Source: CATQHB01 sp965262595
GTDB lineage: Bacteria; Chloroflexota; Dehalococcoidia; Lucifugimonadales; UBA3495
Length of the DNA: 64,000 nt
Direction of reading: 5' to 3'
Assembly (NCBI GenBank): GCA_965262595.1
Contig: OZ253548.1
Location: 1,364,001 to 1,428,000, forward strand
The notes below the pieces were generated by a model that was given only the letters and a program-made list of their open reading frames with translations, was not told the origin of the DNA and made no database searches. Shown in pieces: positions 50,015 through 57,924 of this stretch (position 1 is the first letter of the stretch; each line of letters opens with the position of its first letter). The position numbers and the translations under genes are program-made.

Positions 50015-50940
50015 CCCCCGCCACGACGTCGCCGGGACTTGGGGACAACTTTCGTCTCGTCCCCGCCACGGTATTTAACGAAATCAATCATATTACGGAT
50101 TGTACGTGTCTCACCCGAATTTTCTCTTATAGTAATGCTATCATAATTCATCCAATAGTCATCAAACCAATTTTCTCCGAGTAGAGAGAACATACCCTTT
50201 CCCAAAACTATGTCATCAATCTTGGTGACGCTACCAATATTTGCTGTGTTGCCACTGCCTCTCCTGTCACTGGCGATTTTCCATTTTTCCTGTACAAAGA
50301 ACTGAAAATTCCGAATTACTGAAACAATGGACTTAAGGTCATCCAATTGATTTGTCGTCGCTTCGTTTACCGACTCGTCAACGCTACGTGAATATATTAT
50401 TCCTAAACAAAAGTGACTCAAATAGTCTTTATAAGGGAACTGAATATTCTTGGTACTGTTGCGATTCTTGAAGTACTCGCCGTGTGACCCGAGGGTAAAG
50501 CCATTGCAAAAGTCCGGAGTGCCTTCGACTCGATAGGTCGTCTTGAAGTCAACGGCAAACTTTACCTCTGGATTTGTCATCTTTACAAAAGAGAGGTCCG
50601 GGTAATAGTTTTGGTGTTCAGGGAGAACCAATCCAAAGCCTGTCTGCTCGGCAAATAGCATGAGCTTCGGGAAAAGGTGTATTTCAAGTATCTTGGACAC
50701 GACTTTAGTGTCGGATGAGATAGCATATATGTTGCGATAAATGTCTATAAAACCCTTGATCGCCCACTGTCCGTCTTCTGTCTGTACCACGTCACCAAGG
50801 TCAGCGACGAAGCTTGTCAGAGCATCTTGGAATGACCTTTTCTCTTCTTCCTTATCCAATCTAATCTCCAGTTCGTAGCAAGTAGTCGCGAAAACACCCC
50901 AAAGATCAATTGCACTCGCACGAACGGACCAGAAAACCAC
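50011..50940 (-). CDS. Type II restriction endonuclease of the EcoRV family
   Basis: 309 residues by the longest frame (GTG start; homology to EcoRV begins near residue 35, so the real start may be later). Catalytic residues align with EcoRV spacing: Glu86 (KILEIHLFP), Asp115 (YYPDLSF), Asp131 and Lys133 (FAVDFKTTY); the intervals 29 and 16 equal those of EcoRV Glu45-Asp74-Asp90. The recognition loop RGSGNTANIGS (227-237) matches EcoRV AGSGNTTNIGS, implying cleavage at GATATC. The C-terminus has a basic SRRRRGGG tail. It is first in the pair and coupled to its methyltransferase. Confidence 0.9.
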   Translation of the reverse strand: MVFWSVRASAIDLWGVFATTCYELEIRLDKEEEKRSFQDALTSFVADLGDVVQTEDGQWAIKGFIDIYRNIYAISSDTKVVSKILEIHLFPKLMLFAEQTGFGLVLPEHQNYYPDLSFVKMTNPEVKFAVDFKTTYRVEGTPDFCNGFTLGSHGEYFKNRNSTKNIQFPYKDYLSHFCLGIIYSRSVDESVNEATTNQLDDLKSIVSVIRNFQFFVQEKWKIASDRRGSGNTANIGSVTKIDDIVLGKGMFSLLGENWFDDYWMNYDSITIRENSGETRTIRNMIDFVKYRGGDETKVVPKSRRRRGGG

Positions 50941-50989
50941 AGATTAACCGGTGGTCCAAAACCTCAGTATGGGTGATTGACACTGCGGA

Positions 50990-51007
50990 ATTCCACCATT
51001 TAAGGTC
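50990..51007. repeat. Direct repeat, pdhA side of the EcoRV-like module
   Basis: ATTCCACCATTTAAGGTC, 17 of 18 bases identical to 49017-49034, in the spacer between the nuclease gene and the pdhA stop. Confidence 0.8.
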
Positions 51008-51061
51008 GGTTTACATTAAATCGCTGCTCAAATCCCCAATTTTTTCAACGGTTTTGGACTA

Positions 51062-52069
51062 TTAAACTTCCAAGTTTATACCCCGGTGCATCATATCTAT
51101 CGGATAATCAACGTAAACATCTTCGTATATTTCCCCCGGCAGGGGCAAGGGGCTTTCGTCGGCGAAGCGAATAGCTTCCTCCATCAATTCCTCGGCTTCC
51201 AGGTCGAGATAGTCAAGCTCTTCGGTAGATATCAGGCCGCCCGGCACCACCTTTTCCCGGAACAATTTCAGCGGGTCGCGGCCCCGCCAATAATCCTGCT
51301 CCTCCTGAGTGCGATAGCTCAGGGGGTTGTCAAAGACGGTGTGCCCGTAGTAACGATAAGTACGGCACTCCAAAAGGGAGGGACCTTCCCCACTTCTGGC
51401 CCGGAGCACCGCTTGCTCGGCAGCCTCCAGAACGTCGAAAACATCCATTCCGTCCACGTGGATGCCCGGCATATCGTAGCCGGGGGCTCGGTCAACCACT
51501 CGGGCGGTAGAGAGGGCATATTCCACCGGAGTAGATTCGGCATAGCCATTATTTTCGCAGCAGAAAATAACCGGCAGCTTCCAGACCGAGGCCAGATTCA
51601 TACACTCATGGAGGACGCCCTGGTTGGCCGCGCCGTCGCCAAAGAAAGCCACCGCTACCCGGCCCAGGTTGCGCAGCTTGGAAGTAAGGGCGGCGCCGAC
51701 GGCCAGAGGCACACTGGCGGCTACCACACCATTGGTTCCAAGCATTCCCTTGCTCATGTCTGCGATGTGCATCGAGCCGCCTTTACCCTTGTTGGGGCCG
51801 GTGGTTCGACCGAAAAGCTCGGCCATCATCAGCTTGGGATCAACGCCCTTGGCGATGCAGTGGCCGTGGCCGCGGTGGGTGCTGCCAATGTAGTCGTCCA
51901 CGGTGAGGTTGGCGCAGACACCGGTGGGCACCGCTTCCTGCCCGGCGGAGGAGTGCACCGACCCGGACATCCCCCGCTGCCCGGTTTCGGGAATGCCTCG
52001 TTCCTCGAAGTGTCGAATGGTCGTCATCGTCTGGTACAAGCGAAGCAACATATCTCGGTCAAGTTCCAT
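51062..52069 (-). CDS. pdhA: Pyruvate/2-oxoacid dehydrogenase E1 component, alpha subunit
   Basis: 335 residues from ATG 52069 (GGGGGAAGAG just upstream; the frame extends to 52144 without family similarity). Family markers: MLLRLYQTMTTIRHFEE, the thiamine-diphosphate loop FFGDGAANQGVLHECMNLA with CENNGYA, GSMHIAD, and RYYGHTVFDNP with the phosphorylation-loop equivalent. It binds thiamine diphosphate together with pdhB. In most genomes alpha and beta lie side by side; here 2.1 kb of restriction-modification DNA separates them, so beta may need its own promoter. Confidence 0.93.
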   Translation of the reverse strand: MELDRDMLLRLYQTMTTIRHFEERGIPETGQRGMSGSVHSSAGQEAVPTGVCANLTVDDYIGSTHRGHGHCIAKGVDPKLMMAELFGRTTGPNKGKGGSMHIADMSKGMLGTNGVVAASVPLAVGAALTSKLRNLGRVAVAFFGDGAANQGVLHECMNLASVWKLPVIFCCENNGYAESTPVEYALSTARVVDRAPGYDMPGIHVDGMDVFDVLEAAEQAVLRARSGEGPSLLECRTYRYYGHTVFDNPLSYRTQEEQDYWRGRDPLKLFREKVVPGGLISTEELDYLDLEAEELMEEAIRFADESPLPLPGEIYEDVYVDYPIDMMHRGINLEV

Positions 52070-52243
52070 CTCTTCCCCCAGCGGCGCTTGGCTGCACGGA
52101 TAGCGCAATTTTTCCAATGGTAGCACGAGGGTAAGGGATGTCAATAGCCGTAGGAATGAAGCGATAACGGTGGATGGAACCTGCGGTGCACCCTGGGTCA
52201 GCGATTCAGGCCGGCTCAGTTCGCCGGGTGTGAGCGTCTCGGC

Positions 52244-53146
52244 TTAAGCCGGTTCATCCCCAAAGACTACCCGCACCGGCTCGCCTAGGCCCAATTCCAG
52301 GACTCGGCCGGCGTCATCGTCGCGGACGGCAATTTCCAGGTAACCGTTGCTGCCGATTAACGCTACCGGGGCTGGGCCGAGTCCGGCCTCGGAGCCATGA
52401 AAAGTACGGCTCAACCCGGAGATTCGGTGACGGCCAATTTCAACGGCAACCGGCTTGTCGGGCAGCGAGTCAGTCGGGATGTTAGTGATCAAGTTTCCGA
52501 ACCGGTCGGTATAGATAACTTCTCCCCGGACGGTTCCCTTGACGGCGTTGCCCTGGAAGAATGGCTCCGGCGCAGGCTGATAGACCAGGTCGGCTACCGG
52601 CGTACCCAAAGTTTGCGCCGGAACACCCAGGGCCAGGTAGGCTGCGGACGGCGCAAACACGTCCCGGCCATGAAAGGTATTGCTTACCGGATGCAACCAG
52701 TAGCGGGGATTGGTCAACTCATAAGCTGCCAGTCCCGGCGGCACGGGAATACGGACCGGCTGCCCCGGCGCTGCGGGTTTTTCCGGCGCAAAAGCAGCCG
52801 CGGGCGGTACCGCAGGCGCAGCCAGGTATCCCTTAATTACGTGGCTGAGCAGGCCGTTATCCGGCGCCAGGAAACGGACGGTCGGGGTCACCAATAACAA
52901 GGCGCGACGCTCCGTACCCACTCCGGGATCGATTACCGCGACATGAATGGTGTTCGAAGGGAAGTAGGAGTAGTTGGTTCCCAGGACAAAAGAGGCTTGA
53001 CGCAGGTTCTGCGGTTGAATCTCGTGGGTTAGGTCAATGATGACGGCTTGGGGGTTGATGTTAAGGATAACTCCCTTCATTACCCCCACAAAAGCGTCGG
53101 CCAGCCCGAAATCGGTAGTCAGGACAATGGGCGGAGTAGCGGTCAT
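52244..53146 (-). CDS. SAM hydroxide adenosyltransferase (DUF62, chlorinase/fluorinase superfamily)
   Basis: 300 residues. VLTTDFGLADAFVGVMKGV at the N-terminus, DLTHEIQPQN, VAVIDPGVGTERRAL and FLAPDNGLLS are the family's SAM-binding motifs; the C-terminal domain contains YTDRFGNLITNI. The Asp-Arg-His triad of the hydrolase subgroup is compatible with conversion of SAM to adenosine and methionine rather than halogenation. It has a proline-rich insertion of about 30 residues (PAVPPAAAFAPEKPAAPGQ) between domains. Neighbours secG and gatB give no functional hint. Confidence 0.9.
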   Translation of the reverse strand: MTATPPIVLTTDFGLADAFVGVMKGVILNINPQAVIIDLTHEIQPQNLRQASFVLGTNYSYFPSNTIHVAVIDPGVGTERRALLLVTPTVRFLAPDNGLLSHVIKGYLAAPAVPPAAAFAPEKPAAPGQPVRIPVPPGLAAYELTNPRYWLHPVSNTFHGRDVFAPSAAYLALGVPAQTLGTPVADLVYQPAPEPFFQGNAVKGTVRGEVIYTDRFGNLITNIPTDSLPDKPVAVEIGRHRISGLSRTFHGSEAGLGPAPVALIGSNGYLEIAVRDDDAGRVLELGLGEPVRVVFGDEPA

Positions 53147-53192
53147 AAAGACAATTCAGTCACTACCGGGTAAAGCGGGTCGCGTCGGCGGC

Positions 53193-53411
53193 CTAGCCGG
53201 AAAATAGCTGTACGCTGACGATGGATACCAGGATGAACACCGCCGACAGGACTATAGTGAGCTGGAACAGGGTCTTTTCCAGCCCGCGGCGAGTGCGGAC
53301 GGTGGACTGGGCGCTGCCGAAAAGTCCGCTGCCTCCTTCCTTGACTTGGGACAGGATGATTAGCACCAGCACCACGGACACCAGAATCTGGGCGATATTA
53401 AGGTAGATCAC
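53193..53411 (-). CDS. secG: Preprotein translocase subunit SecG
   Basis: 72 residues with two transmembrane helices (NIAQILVSVVLVLIILSQV and FQLTIVLSAVFILVSIVSV) joined by the conserved cytoplasmic loop KEGGSGLFGSAQS and TRRGLEKTLF. The size and motif are typical. It stabilises SecYE during protein export. It lies between the DUF62 gene and gatB on the same strand with short gaps, so an operon is likely. Confidence 0.95.
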   Translation of the reverse strand: MIYLNIAQILVSVVLVLIILSQVKEGGSGLFGSAQSTVRTRRGLEKTLFQLTIVLSAVFILVSIVSVQLFSG

Positions 53412-53452
53412 AAAGTACCTCAGTTAATTTCGGCGGCTCTATTTCTATTGGT

Positions 53453-54952
53453 CTATTTCGCTGCTGTTTCAGCATTTTTGAGTGCTTCCAGTCCGACCTG
53501 CACCAACTCCAGGGCCAGCTCCGGTTTGGCCTGACCGCGGGTCAGCTTCATCACCTGACCAATCAAAAATCGGGCCGCCGTTTCTTTGCCATTCACGTAG
53601 TCGGCCACCGCTTTAGGGTTGTCGGCCAGGGCCTGAGTTACCGCCGATTCCACAACCGAAGAGTCATTTATCTGGCTGTAACCCTTTTCCTTCACGATTT
53701 CAGCCGGATCATCGCCGCTGGCAAAAGCCTCTTCCAGCACCGTTTTGGCGAGAGCGCCGCTGAGAGCGCCGGAGTCAATCAGGCCAAGCAGTTCCACCAG
53801 TTGGAATGGCGTCACCTTGACCTCTAAAATGTTCCGGTTCTCCAGGTTCATCAACCGGAGCAATTCCCCCCGCATCCAGTTGCTAACATTCCTGGAGAAA
53901 GTTTTGACCTCGGCGCCCAAACCTGATTCTGAACCGAGGGCCACTACTTTTTCGAAGTAATCGGCCAAGGGGCGGGAGCCGGTAAGCAAGTCGGCATCAT
54001 CTTGAGGAAGTCCATACTGCTCGACAAAGCGGGATTTGCGCTGGGTCGCCAGCTCCGGCAAACCCTGGCGTATCGTTTCAACCCAGGTCGAATTGACCAG
54101 CAACGGCGGCAGGTCCGGCTCCGGGAAGTAACGGTAGTCGTGGGCTTCCTCTTTGCTGCGTTGGGAAACGGTGACGCCCCGCTCTTCGATCCAGCCGCGG
54201 GTTTCCTGGACAATACGTCCGCCGTCTTCCAGTATTTTCCGCTGCCGTTCAACTTCGTAGTTCAGGGCCAGAAACACCGACCGGAAGCTGTTCATGTTTT
54301 TGACTTCGGCGCGGGTGCCAAATTGGTCGCTGCCTTGGGGACGGATGCTGACGTTGGCGTCGCAGCGGAAGTTGCCGTCCTGCATATTTGCCGAGGAAAC
54401 GCCCAGGTACTGCAAAATGGAATGCAGGGTCACCAGATAGGCGCGCGCTTCCTCGGGAGAACGCATATCCGGCTCGCTGACCACTTCCATTAAAGGCACG
54501 CCGGCCCGGTTCACGTCCACTAGGCTGTACGGTTCTCCGGGGGCGTCGGGGAAATGCAGGAGTTTGGCGGCGTCCTCTTCCAGATGCACCCGCATCACTC
54601 GGACCGACTTGGCGATACCTTCTACCGCTATTTCCAGGGCGCCGTCCTCGGCCAGGGGCAGGTCGAACTGGGACACCTGGTAGCCCTTCATCAAGTCCGG
54701 GTAGGGGTAATTCTTGCGGTCGAACTTGGAGTAGTCCGGAATACGGCAACCCAGGGCCAGACCGGTCATTATGGTATATTCCACTGCCTTGCGATTGATG
54801 ACCGGGAGGGCGCCGGGCAGCCCCAGGCAGACCGGGCAGACTCGACTGTTGGGCGGAGCGTACTGGTAGTCCGCCGGACAGGCGCAAAACATCTTGCTCC
54901 GGGTCTGCAACTGAACGTGAACTTCCAGGCCAATAACAGTTTCGTATTGCAT
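53453..54952 (-). CDS. gatB: Asp-tRNA(Asn)/Glu-tRNA(Gln) amidotransferase subunit B
   Basis: 499 residues. ETVIGLEVHVQLQTRSKMFC at the start, with the zinc cysteines (CACPADY, CPVCLGLPG), KNYPYPDLMKGYQVSQFDLP and DVNRAGVPLMEVV identify GatB; the C-terminal YqeY-like domain ends EEAFASGDDPAEIVKEKGY through GQAKPELALELV. It acts as the kinase/amide transferase of misacylated tRNA with GatA and GatC, which are not in the window. ATG 54952 precedes the conserved start. Confidence 0.97.
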   Translation of the reverse strand: MQYETVIGLEVHVQLQTRSKMFCACPADYQYAPPNSRVCPVCLGLPGALPVINRKAVEYTIMTGLALGCRIPDYSKFDRKNYPYPDLMKGYQVSQFDLPLAEDGALEIAVEGIAKSVRVMRVHLEEDAAKLLHFPDAPGEPYSLVDVNRAGVPLMEVVSEPDMRSPEEARAYLVTLHSILQYLGVSSANMQDGNFRCDANVSIRPQGSDQFGTRAEVKNMNSFRSVFLALNYEVERQRKILEDGGRIVQETRGWIEERGVTVSQRSKEEAHDYRYFPEPDLPPLLVNSTWVETIRQGLPELATQRKSRFVEQYGLPQDDADLLTGSRPLADYFEKVVALGSESGLGAEVKTFSRNVSNWMRGELLRLMNLENRNILEVKVTPFQLVELLGLIDSGALSGALAKTVLEEAFASGDDPAEIVKEKGYSQINDSSVVESAVTQALADNPKAVADYVNGKETAARFLIGQVMKLTRGQAKPELALELVQVGLEALKNAETAAK

Positions 54953-55070
54953 CTTGTTTTCGGGAGGCCGATTCTAAGGAAATATAAACTGAGGGCTAGT
55001 ATATCAGTGCTAACGGAGCTACTCAAGAAAGATGGCGTACTTGATTAAAGGCGATTTCTCCGTATAGATA

Positions 55071-56486
55071 TCAGCAGAAGTTTTGCGTGAAATAAACTCT
55101 CTCATCGGAGGAGACAGCCACACCAATACCTTCCTTGTCGTAACTGCTATCCAAGATGTTAGCCCGATGGCCCGGGCTATTCATCCAACCATTTACTGTA
55201 ATTTCGGCGATTTCCTCCAAAGTGTACCAGTCTTTGCTAACCAACACTCCGTTAAGGTTAGTAGTGGAGCCGTAAAGCCCACCCTGAAAAATGTTCTCAG
55301 CCAAGCCAAAAGTGAAATAACTGCCATAGTCCTTCCGGCAGTCATAGCCCTGTCGGGTGCCCCGGTCAGTAGGACTTTCCCCGGCAAGATTAGTATGCGA
55401 AAAGTAACCAAAATCCGCCATATCTTCACTGTGGAATTTAGCAATACTGGCTAGTTTTGCGTCATACTCCAAAGCGCCCAGCCCGTGTTCCCGCCTTTCT
55501 TCATTTGTCAACTGATGAACCAGACGAGCCATTTCTTCGACTTGGTGGGTCTGAGTGACGGGACCAAGAGTAGGCCGAGGAGTCGGGGCAGGGATAAGCG
55601 TTGAGGTGAGGGTTGGCTCAGGGCGCGACGCCGTCGAGTGAGGCGTTGCATCAAATCCGATCGTTACGGGCATCTTCCCCGTGGCGAGGAATTCGTCAAA
55701 TTGTTCCCTGGTCAAAGCAACTTCAACGCCGGTTTCCGGGTGGTTGACCAAGAAAGCAAACGAACTGGGCGGGATTGGCGTTACCGTCGGTGGTACATTA
55801 GCCGCAGTTGGCTCCGGAACGACCGTAACCGCGACCGCTGGCTCCAAAGCTGGCTCCAAAGCTGGCTCCAAAGCTGGCTCCAAAGTTCGTTCCGAAGTTG
55901 GCTCAACCAATACCGCAGGTAGGAGAGCTTCGGTGGGCGCCACCAAGAGTTCCCTGGCCGGTTCACTCATCGAATTGGCCGGCGACGTTTCGGGGCGATT
56001 CCTCTCACGAACACCTTGAGACCGCTCCTCACCCGGCAGGGATGACCTACCATTAGATGCGTTGACCATCTCCGCAATTAGCCCGACAACTGAGCTGGGA
56101 ATGGTAATAACGCGATTTAGGGCAACTGCAACAGCGCGCTCCGGCCCCAAATTACCCTGTTCCTGGAAATCTTGCCATACACCCAGTCCAGCCCAAAGCA
56201 GGATGGCGACGACAATTACGGCTACCAGTTTCATGAGCTTTCCACCGGACTTGCGGCGTCCAGGTCCGGGGACTACTACCCGGTTTGGCCGAGCTCGACC
56301 CTGAGGCCGAACTGTATTGGCTGGTTCAGGCCGAGTCCGACCGGACGGCCTTGAGGTGATGTCCCGGCCCCGCCAGACTTGCCGCCCTGGCTGGTAACCC
56401 CCTCTTCTTGCCACGCAGGAAACACAGGTGCAGGCCGGCGGATGACTACCTCGCATATAGTTTCGGTCATCAAGAGGCATAGACAA
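55071..56486 (-). CDS. CAP/SCP-domain (YkwD-like) membrane-anchored protein
   Basis: 471 residues. A cytoplasmic N-terminus with CTCVSC (a possible zinc or redox site) and basic, Arg-rich sequence is followed by one transmembrane helix (LVAVIVVAILLWAGLGVW, about 87-104), a long Glu/Pro/Thr-rich external linker with EPAL repeats, and a C-terminal CAP domain (about 325-471) with HQLTNEERREHGL, AKFHSEDMADFGYFSHTN, LAENIF and WMNSPGHRANILD. CAP proteins are extracellular and of mostly unknown function. It stands directly downstream of a second CAP gene on the same strand. Confidence 0.88.
   Translation of the reverse strand: MSMPLDDRNYMRGSHPPACTCVSCVARRGGYQPGRQVWRGRDITSRPSGRTRPEPANTVRPQGRARPNRVVVPGPGRRKSGGKLMKLVAVIVVAILLWAGLGVWQDFQEQGNLGPERAVAVALNRVITIPSSVVGLIAEMVNASNGRSSLPGEERSQGVRERNRPETSPANSMSEPARELLVAPTEALLPAVLVEPTSERTLEPALEPALEPALEPAVAVTVVPEPTAANVPPTVTPIPPSSFAFLVNHPETGVEVALTREQFDEFLATGKMPVTIGFDATPHSTASRPEPTLTSTLIPAPTPRPTLGPVTQTHQVEEMARLVHQLTNEERREHGLGALEYDAKLASIAKFHSEDMADFGYFSHTNLAGESPTDRGTRQGYDCRKDYGSYFTFGLAENIFQGGLYGSTTNLNGVLVSKDWYTLEEIAEITVNGWMNSPGHRANILDSSYDKEGIGVAVSSDERVYFTQNFC
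55837..55884 (-). repeat. In-frame 12-bp tandem repeat in the CAP gene (4 copies)
   Basis: Four identical units of plus-strand GCTGGCTCCAAA start at 55837, 55849, 55861 and 55873, coding for EPAL repeats in the linker; degenerate copies flank the array. Confidence 0.95.
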
Positions 56487-56553
56487 CCTCCTTTTCCTCT
56501 TGCCCTCTTGTCTCCGGCGAAAAACCGCCCGCCTCTACATTACAAACCCGCCT

Positions 56554-57789
56554 TTACTCTACAAAGATGGAGTAGTTGGTTAGAACCACCGGCGCCCCTT
56601 CAGCCCTGGCCCAAATGTGTACCGTATAGACGCCGGGACCGGAAGCTTCCAGGATGGGGGCCAGGTCGGCAGCTACCCGAAAGTCGGAACCGGAAATATC
56701 CCAAACGGCTGCGGTAGTCCAGGGAACGGCCCAGGTATGGGTAACATCCACCCGCAAGGGCGGCGCGGTGATCCGGGCCAACCCGTCGTCCAGAGTGTAA
56801 GGGTCGATACCCGATTTCCAGCCATAGTTGAACACCGAATCCGGATAATAATGGCCTTCCGCCAGGGGCCGGCGCAGGAATGTGGCCGGGTATTGGCCGT
56901 TGCCATAGGAATAGGTGGCGTCAAGGCGGCCCGGCGTTAAAGGCTGTAGCGGCTGGTGAAACCAAAGGGCAACGCTGTCAAACTCCAGCCCGTCCCGTAA
57001 GGTACCGGCAAAGCTGAGGACGCTCCCCGATATTTGGGGCCGATCATTGAACTCCAGGTGTCCTCCCTCAAATTGCTGCACCACCCAGCAGTTGAAATAG
57101 TTACAGGCAATCCCCAGGTTAACCGACCGGTGCCACTCATCGAGAATATTGGCCCGATGCTCCGGACTGGTCATGAACCGCTCCTGGACCGCGATCAATA
57201 ATTGGTCGGGCGACAACCCGGATAGCTCCGGTTCAGAAGTTTCATCGGTTTCATCAGTTTCATCGGTCAAGAGTTCCGGGCCGGAAATGTTCTCCAGCTC
57301 CCGATTGAACCCGCCGCCCCGGGTGTAACGCATATATGGAGTCAGCCCGTCCATTCCCCAGTGGGATCGGTAATTGCGCCGCATCATATCTTCCGCATGC
57401 TGTTGAGCGGCGGCATTGGCGCCAATAGCCAGAGCGGCCAAATTGTTCGCAGCGCGATCGGTGTTGATCAAGCCGAGCATGAACTGTTGACGCCGCAGGA
57501 GTTCTACCGATTCGGCCGGTGAAGAAACTGACGGACCTGTGGCAATGCCAGGAGAAGACCCGGAGGTGTAGGCGGCGGCAGTTGGTTCGCCCGCTGGCAA
57601 GCCGTCTGACGGTTGGGGTTGTGCGGCCAATTCCGGTGTTGAGCGCAACCGGTTTAGAGCAGAGCCAATAGACCGGCCGACCGCAAAATCACCGTGCCGC
57701 TGATAGTCTTGCCAGGCGACAATCCCGACTATGCCCAACAGGGCCAGGGCAAACAGGCCGCTCAGGCCAAAAACTAGCTTGCGATACAT
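56554..57789 (-). CDS. CAP/SCP-domain exported protein with C-terminal beta domain
   Basis: 411 residues. An N-terminal signal anchor (LVFGLSGLFALALLGIVGIVAW), then a linker and a CAP domain from about residue 105 (QQFMLGLINTDRAANNLAALAIG, AAQQHAEDMMRRNYRSHWGMDGLTPYMRY, ENISG, TSPEHRANILDEWH). Residues 255-411 appear to be an all-beta domain (HLEFNDRPQISGSVLSFAG... IWARAEGAPVVLTNYSIFVE) not related to known binding modules by eye. A small acidic TDE repeat (57241-57267) interrupts the CAP domain. Tandem arrangement with the second CAP gene suggests duplication. Confidence 0.85.
   Translation of the reverse strand: MYRKLVFGLSGLFALALLGIVGIVAWQDYQRHGDFAVGRSIGSALNRLRSTPELAAQPQPSDGLPAGEPTAAAYTSGSSPGIATGPSVSSPAESVELLRRQQFMLGLINTDRAANNLAALAIGANAAAQQHAEDMMRRNYRSHWGMDGLTPYMRYTRGGGFNRELENISGPELLTDETDETDETSEPELSGLSPDQLLIAVQERFMTSPEHRANILDEWHRSVNLGIACNYFNCWVVQQFEGGHLEFNDRPQISGSVLSFAGTLRDGLEFDSVALWFHQPLQPLTPGRLDATYSYGNGQYPATFLRRPLAEGHYYPDSVFNYGWKSGIDPYTLDDGLARITAPPLRVDVTHTWAVPWTTAAVWDISGSDFRVAADLAPILEASGPGVYTVHIWARAEGAPVVLTNYSIFVE
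57241..57267 (-). repeat. In-frame 9-bp tandem repeat in the second CAP gene (3 copies)
   Basis: TTCATCGGT, TTCATCAGT and TTCATCGGT in tandem; encodes DET repeats within a loop of the CAP domain. Confidence 0.9.
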
Positions 57790-57820
57790 CTACAGTTCAT
57801 CGGGATTCCTCCATTAGCAT

Positions 57821-57845
57821 CAGGGAGCCGGTATCCGGCCCCCTG
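57821..57845 (-). terminator. Hairpin after acs
   Basis: CAGGG-A-GCCGG faces CCGGC-C-CCCTG (10 paired bases, one mismatch) around TAT, about 80 bases after the acs stop. It lacks a U tract, so termination is uncertain. Confidence 0.35.
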
Positions 57846-57924
57846 ACGAATGGCCTGGTTTTGGCGGAAGTTCCGACTTCCCCGGCATCCGGGGCCGGGT
57901 ATTCGGCCCGGGTTAGGGAACTCC

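Noticed and set aside
55837..55884. Possible CRISPR or regulatory array in the CAP gene
   Set aside because: Units are 12 bp without spacers and stay in frame; it is a coding tandem repeat.
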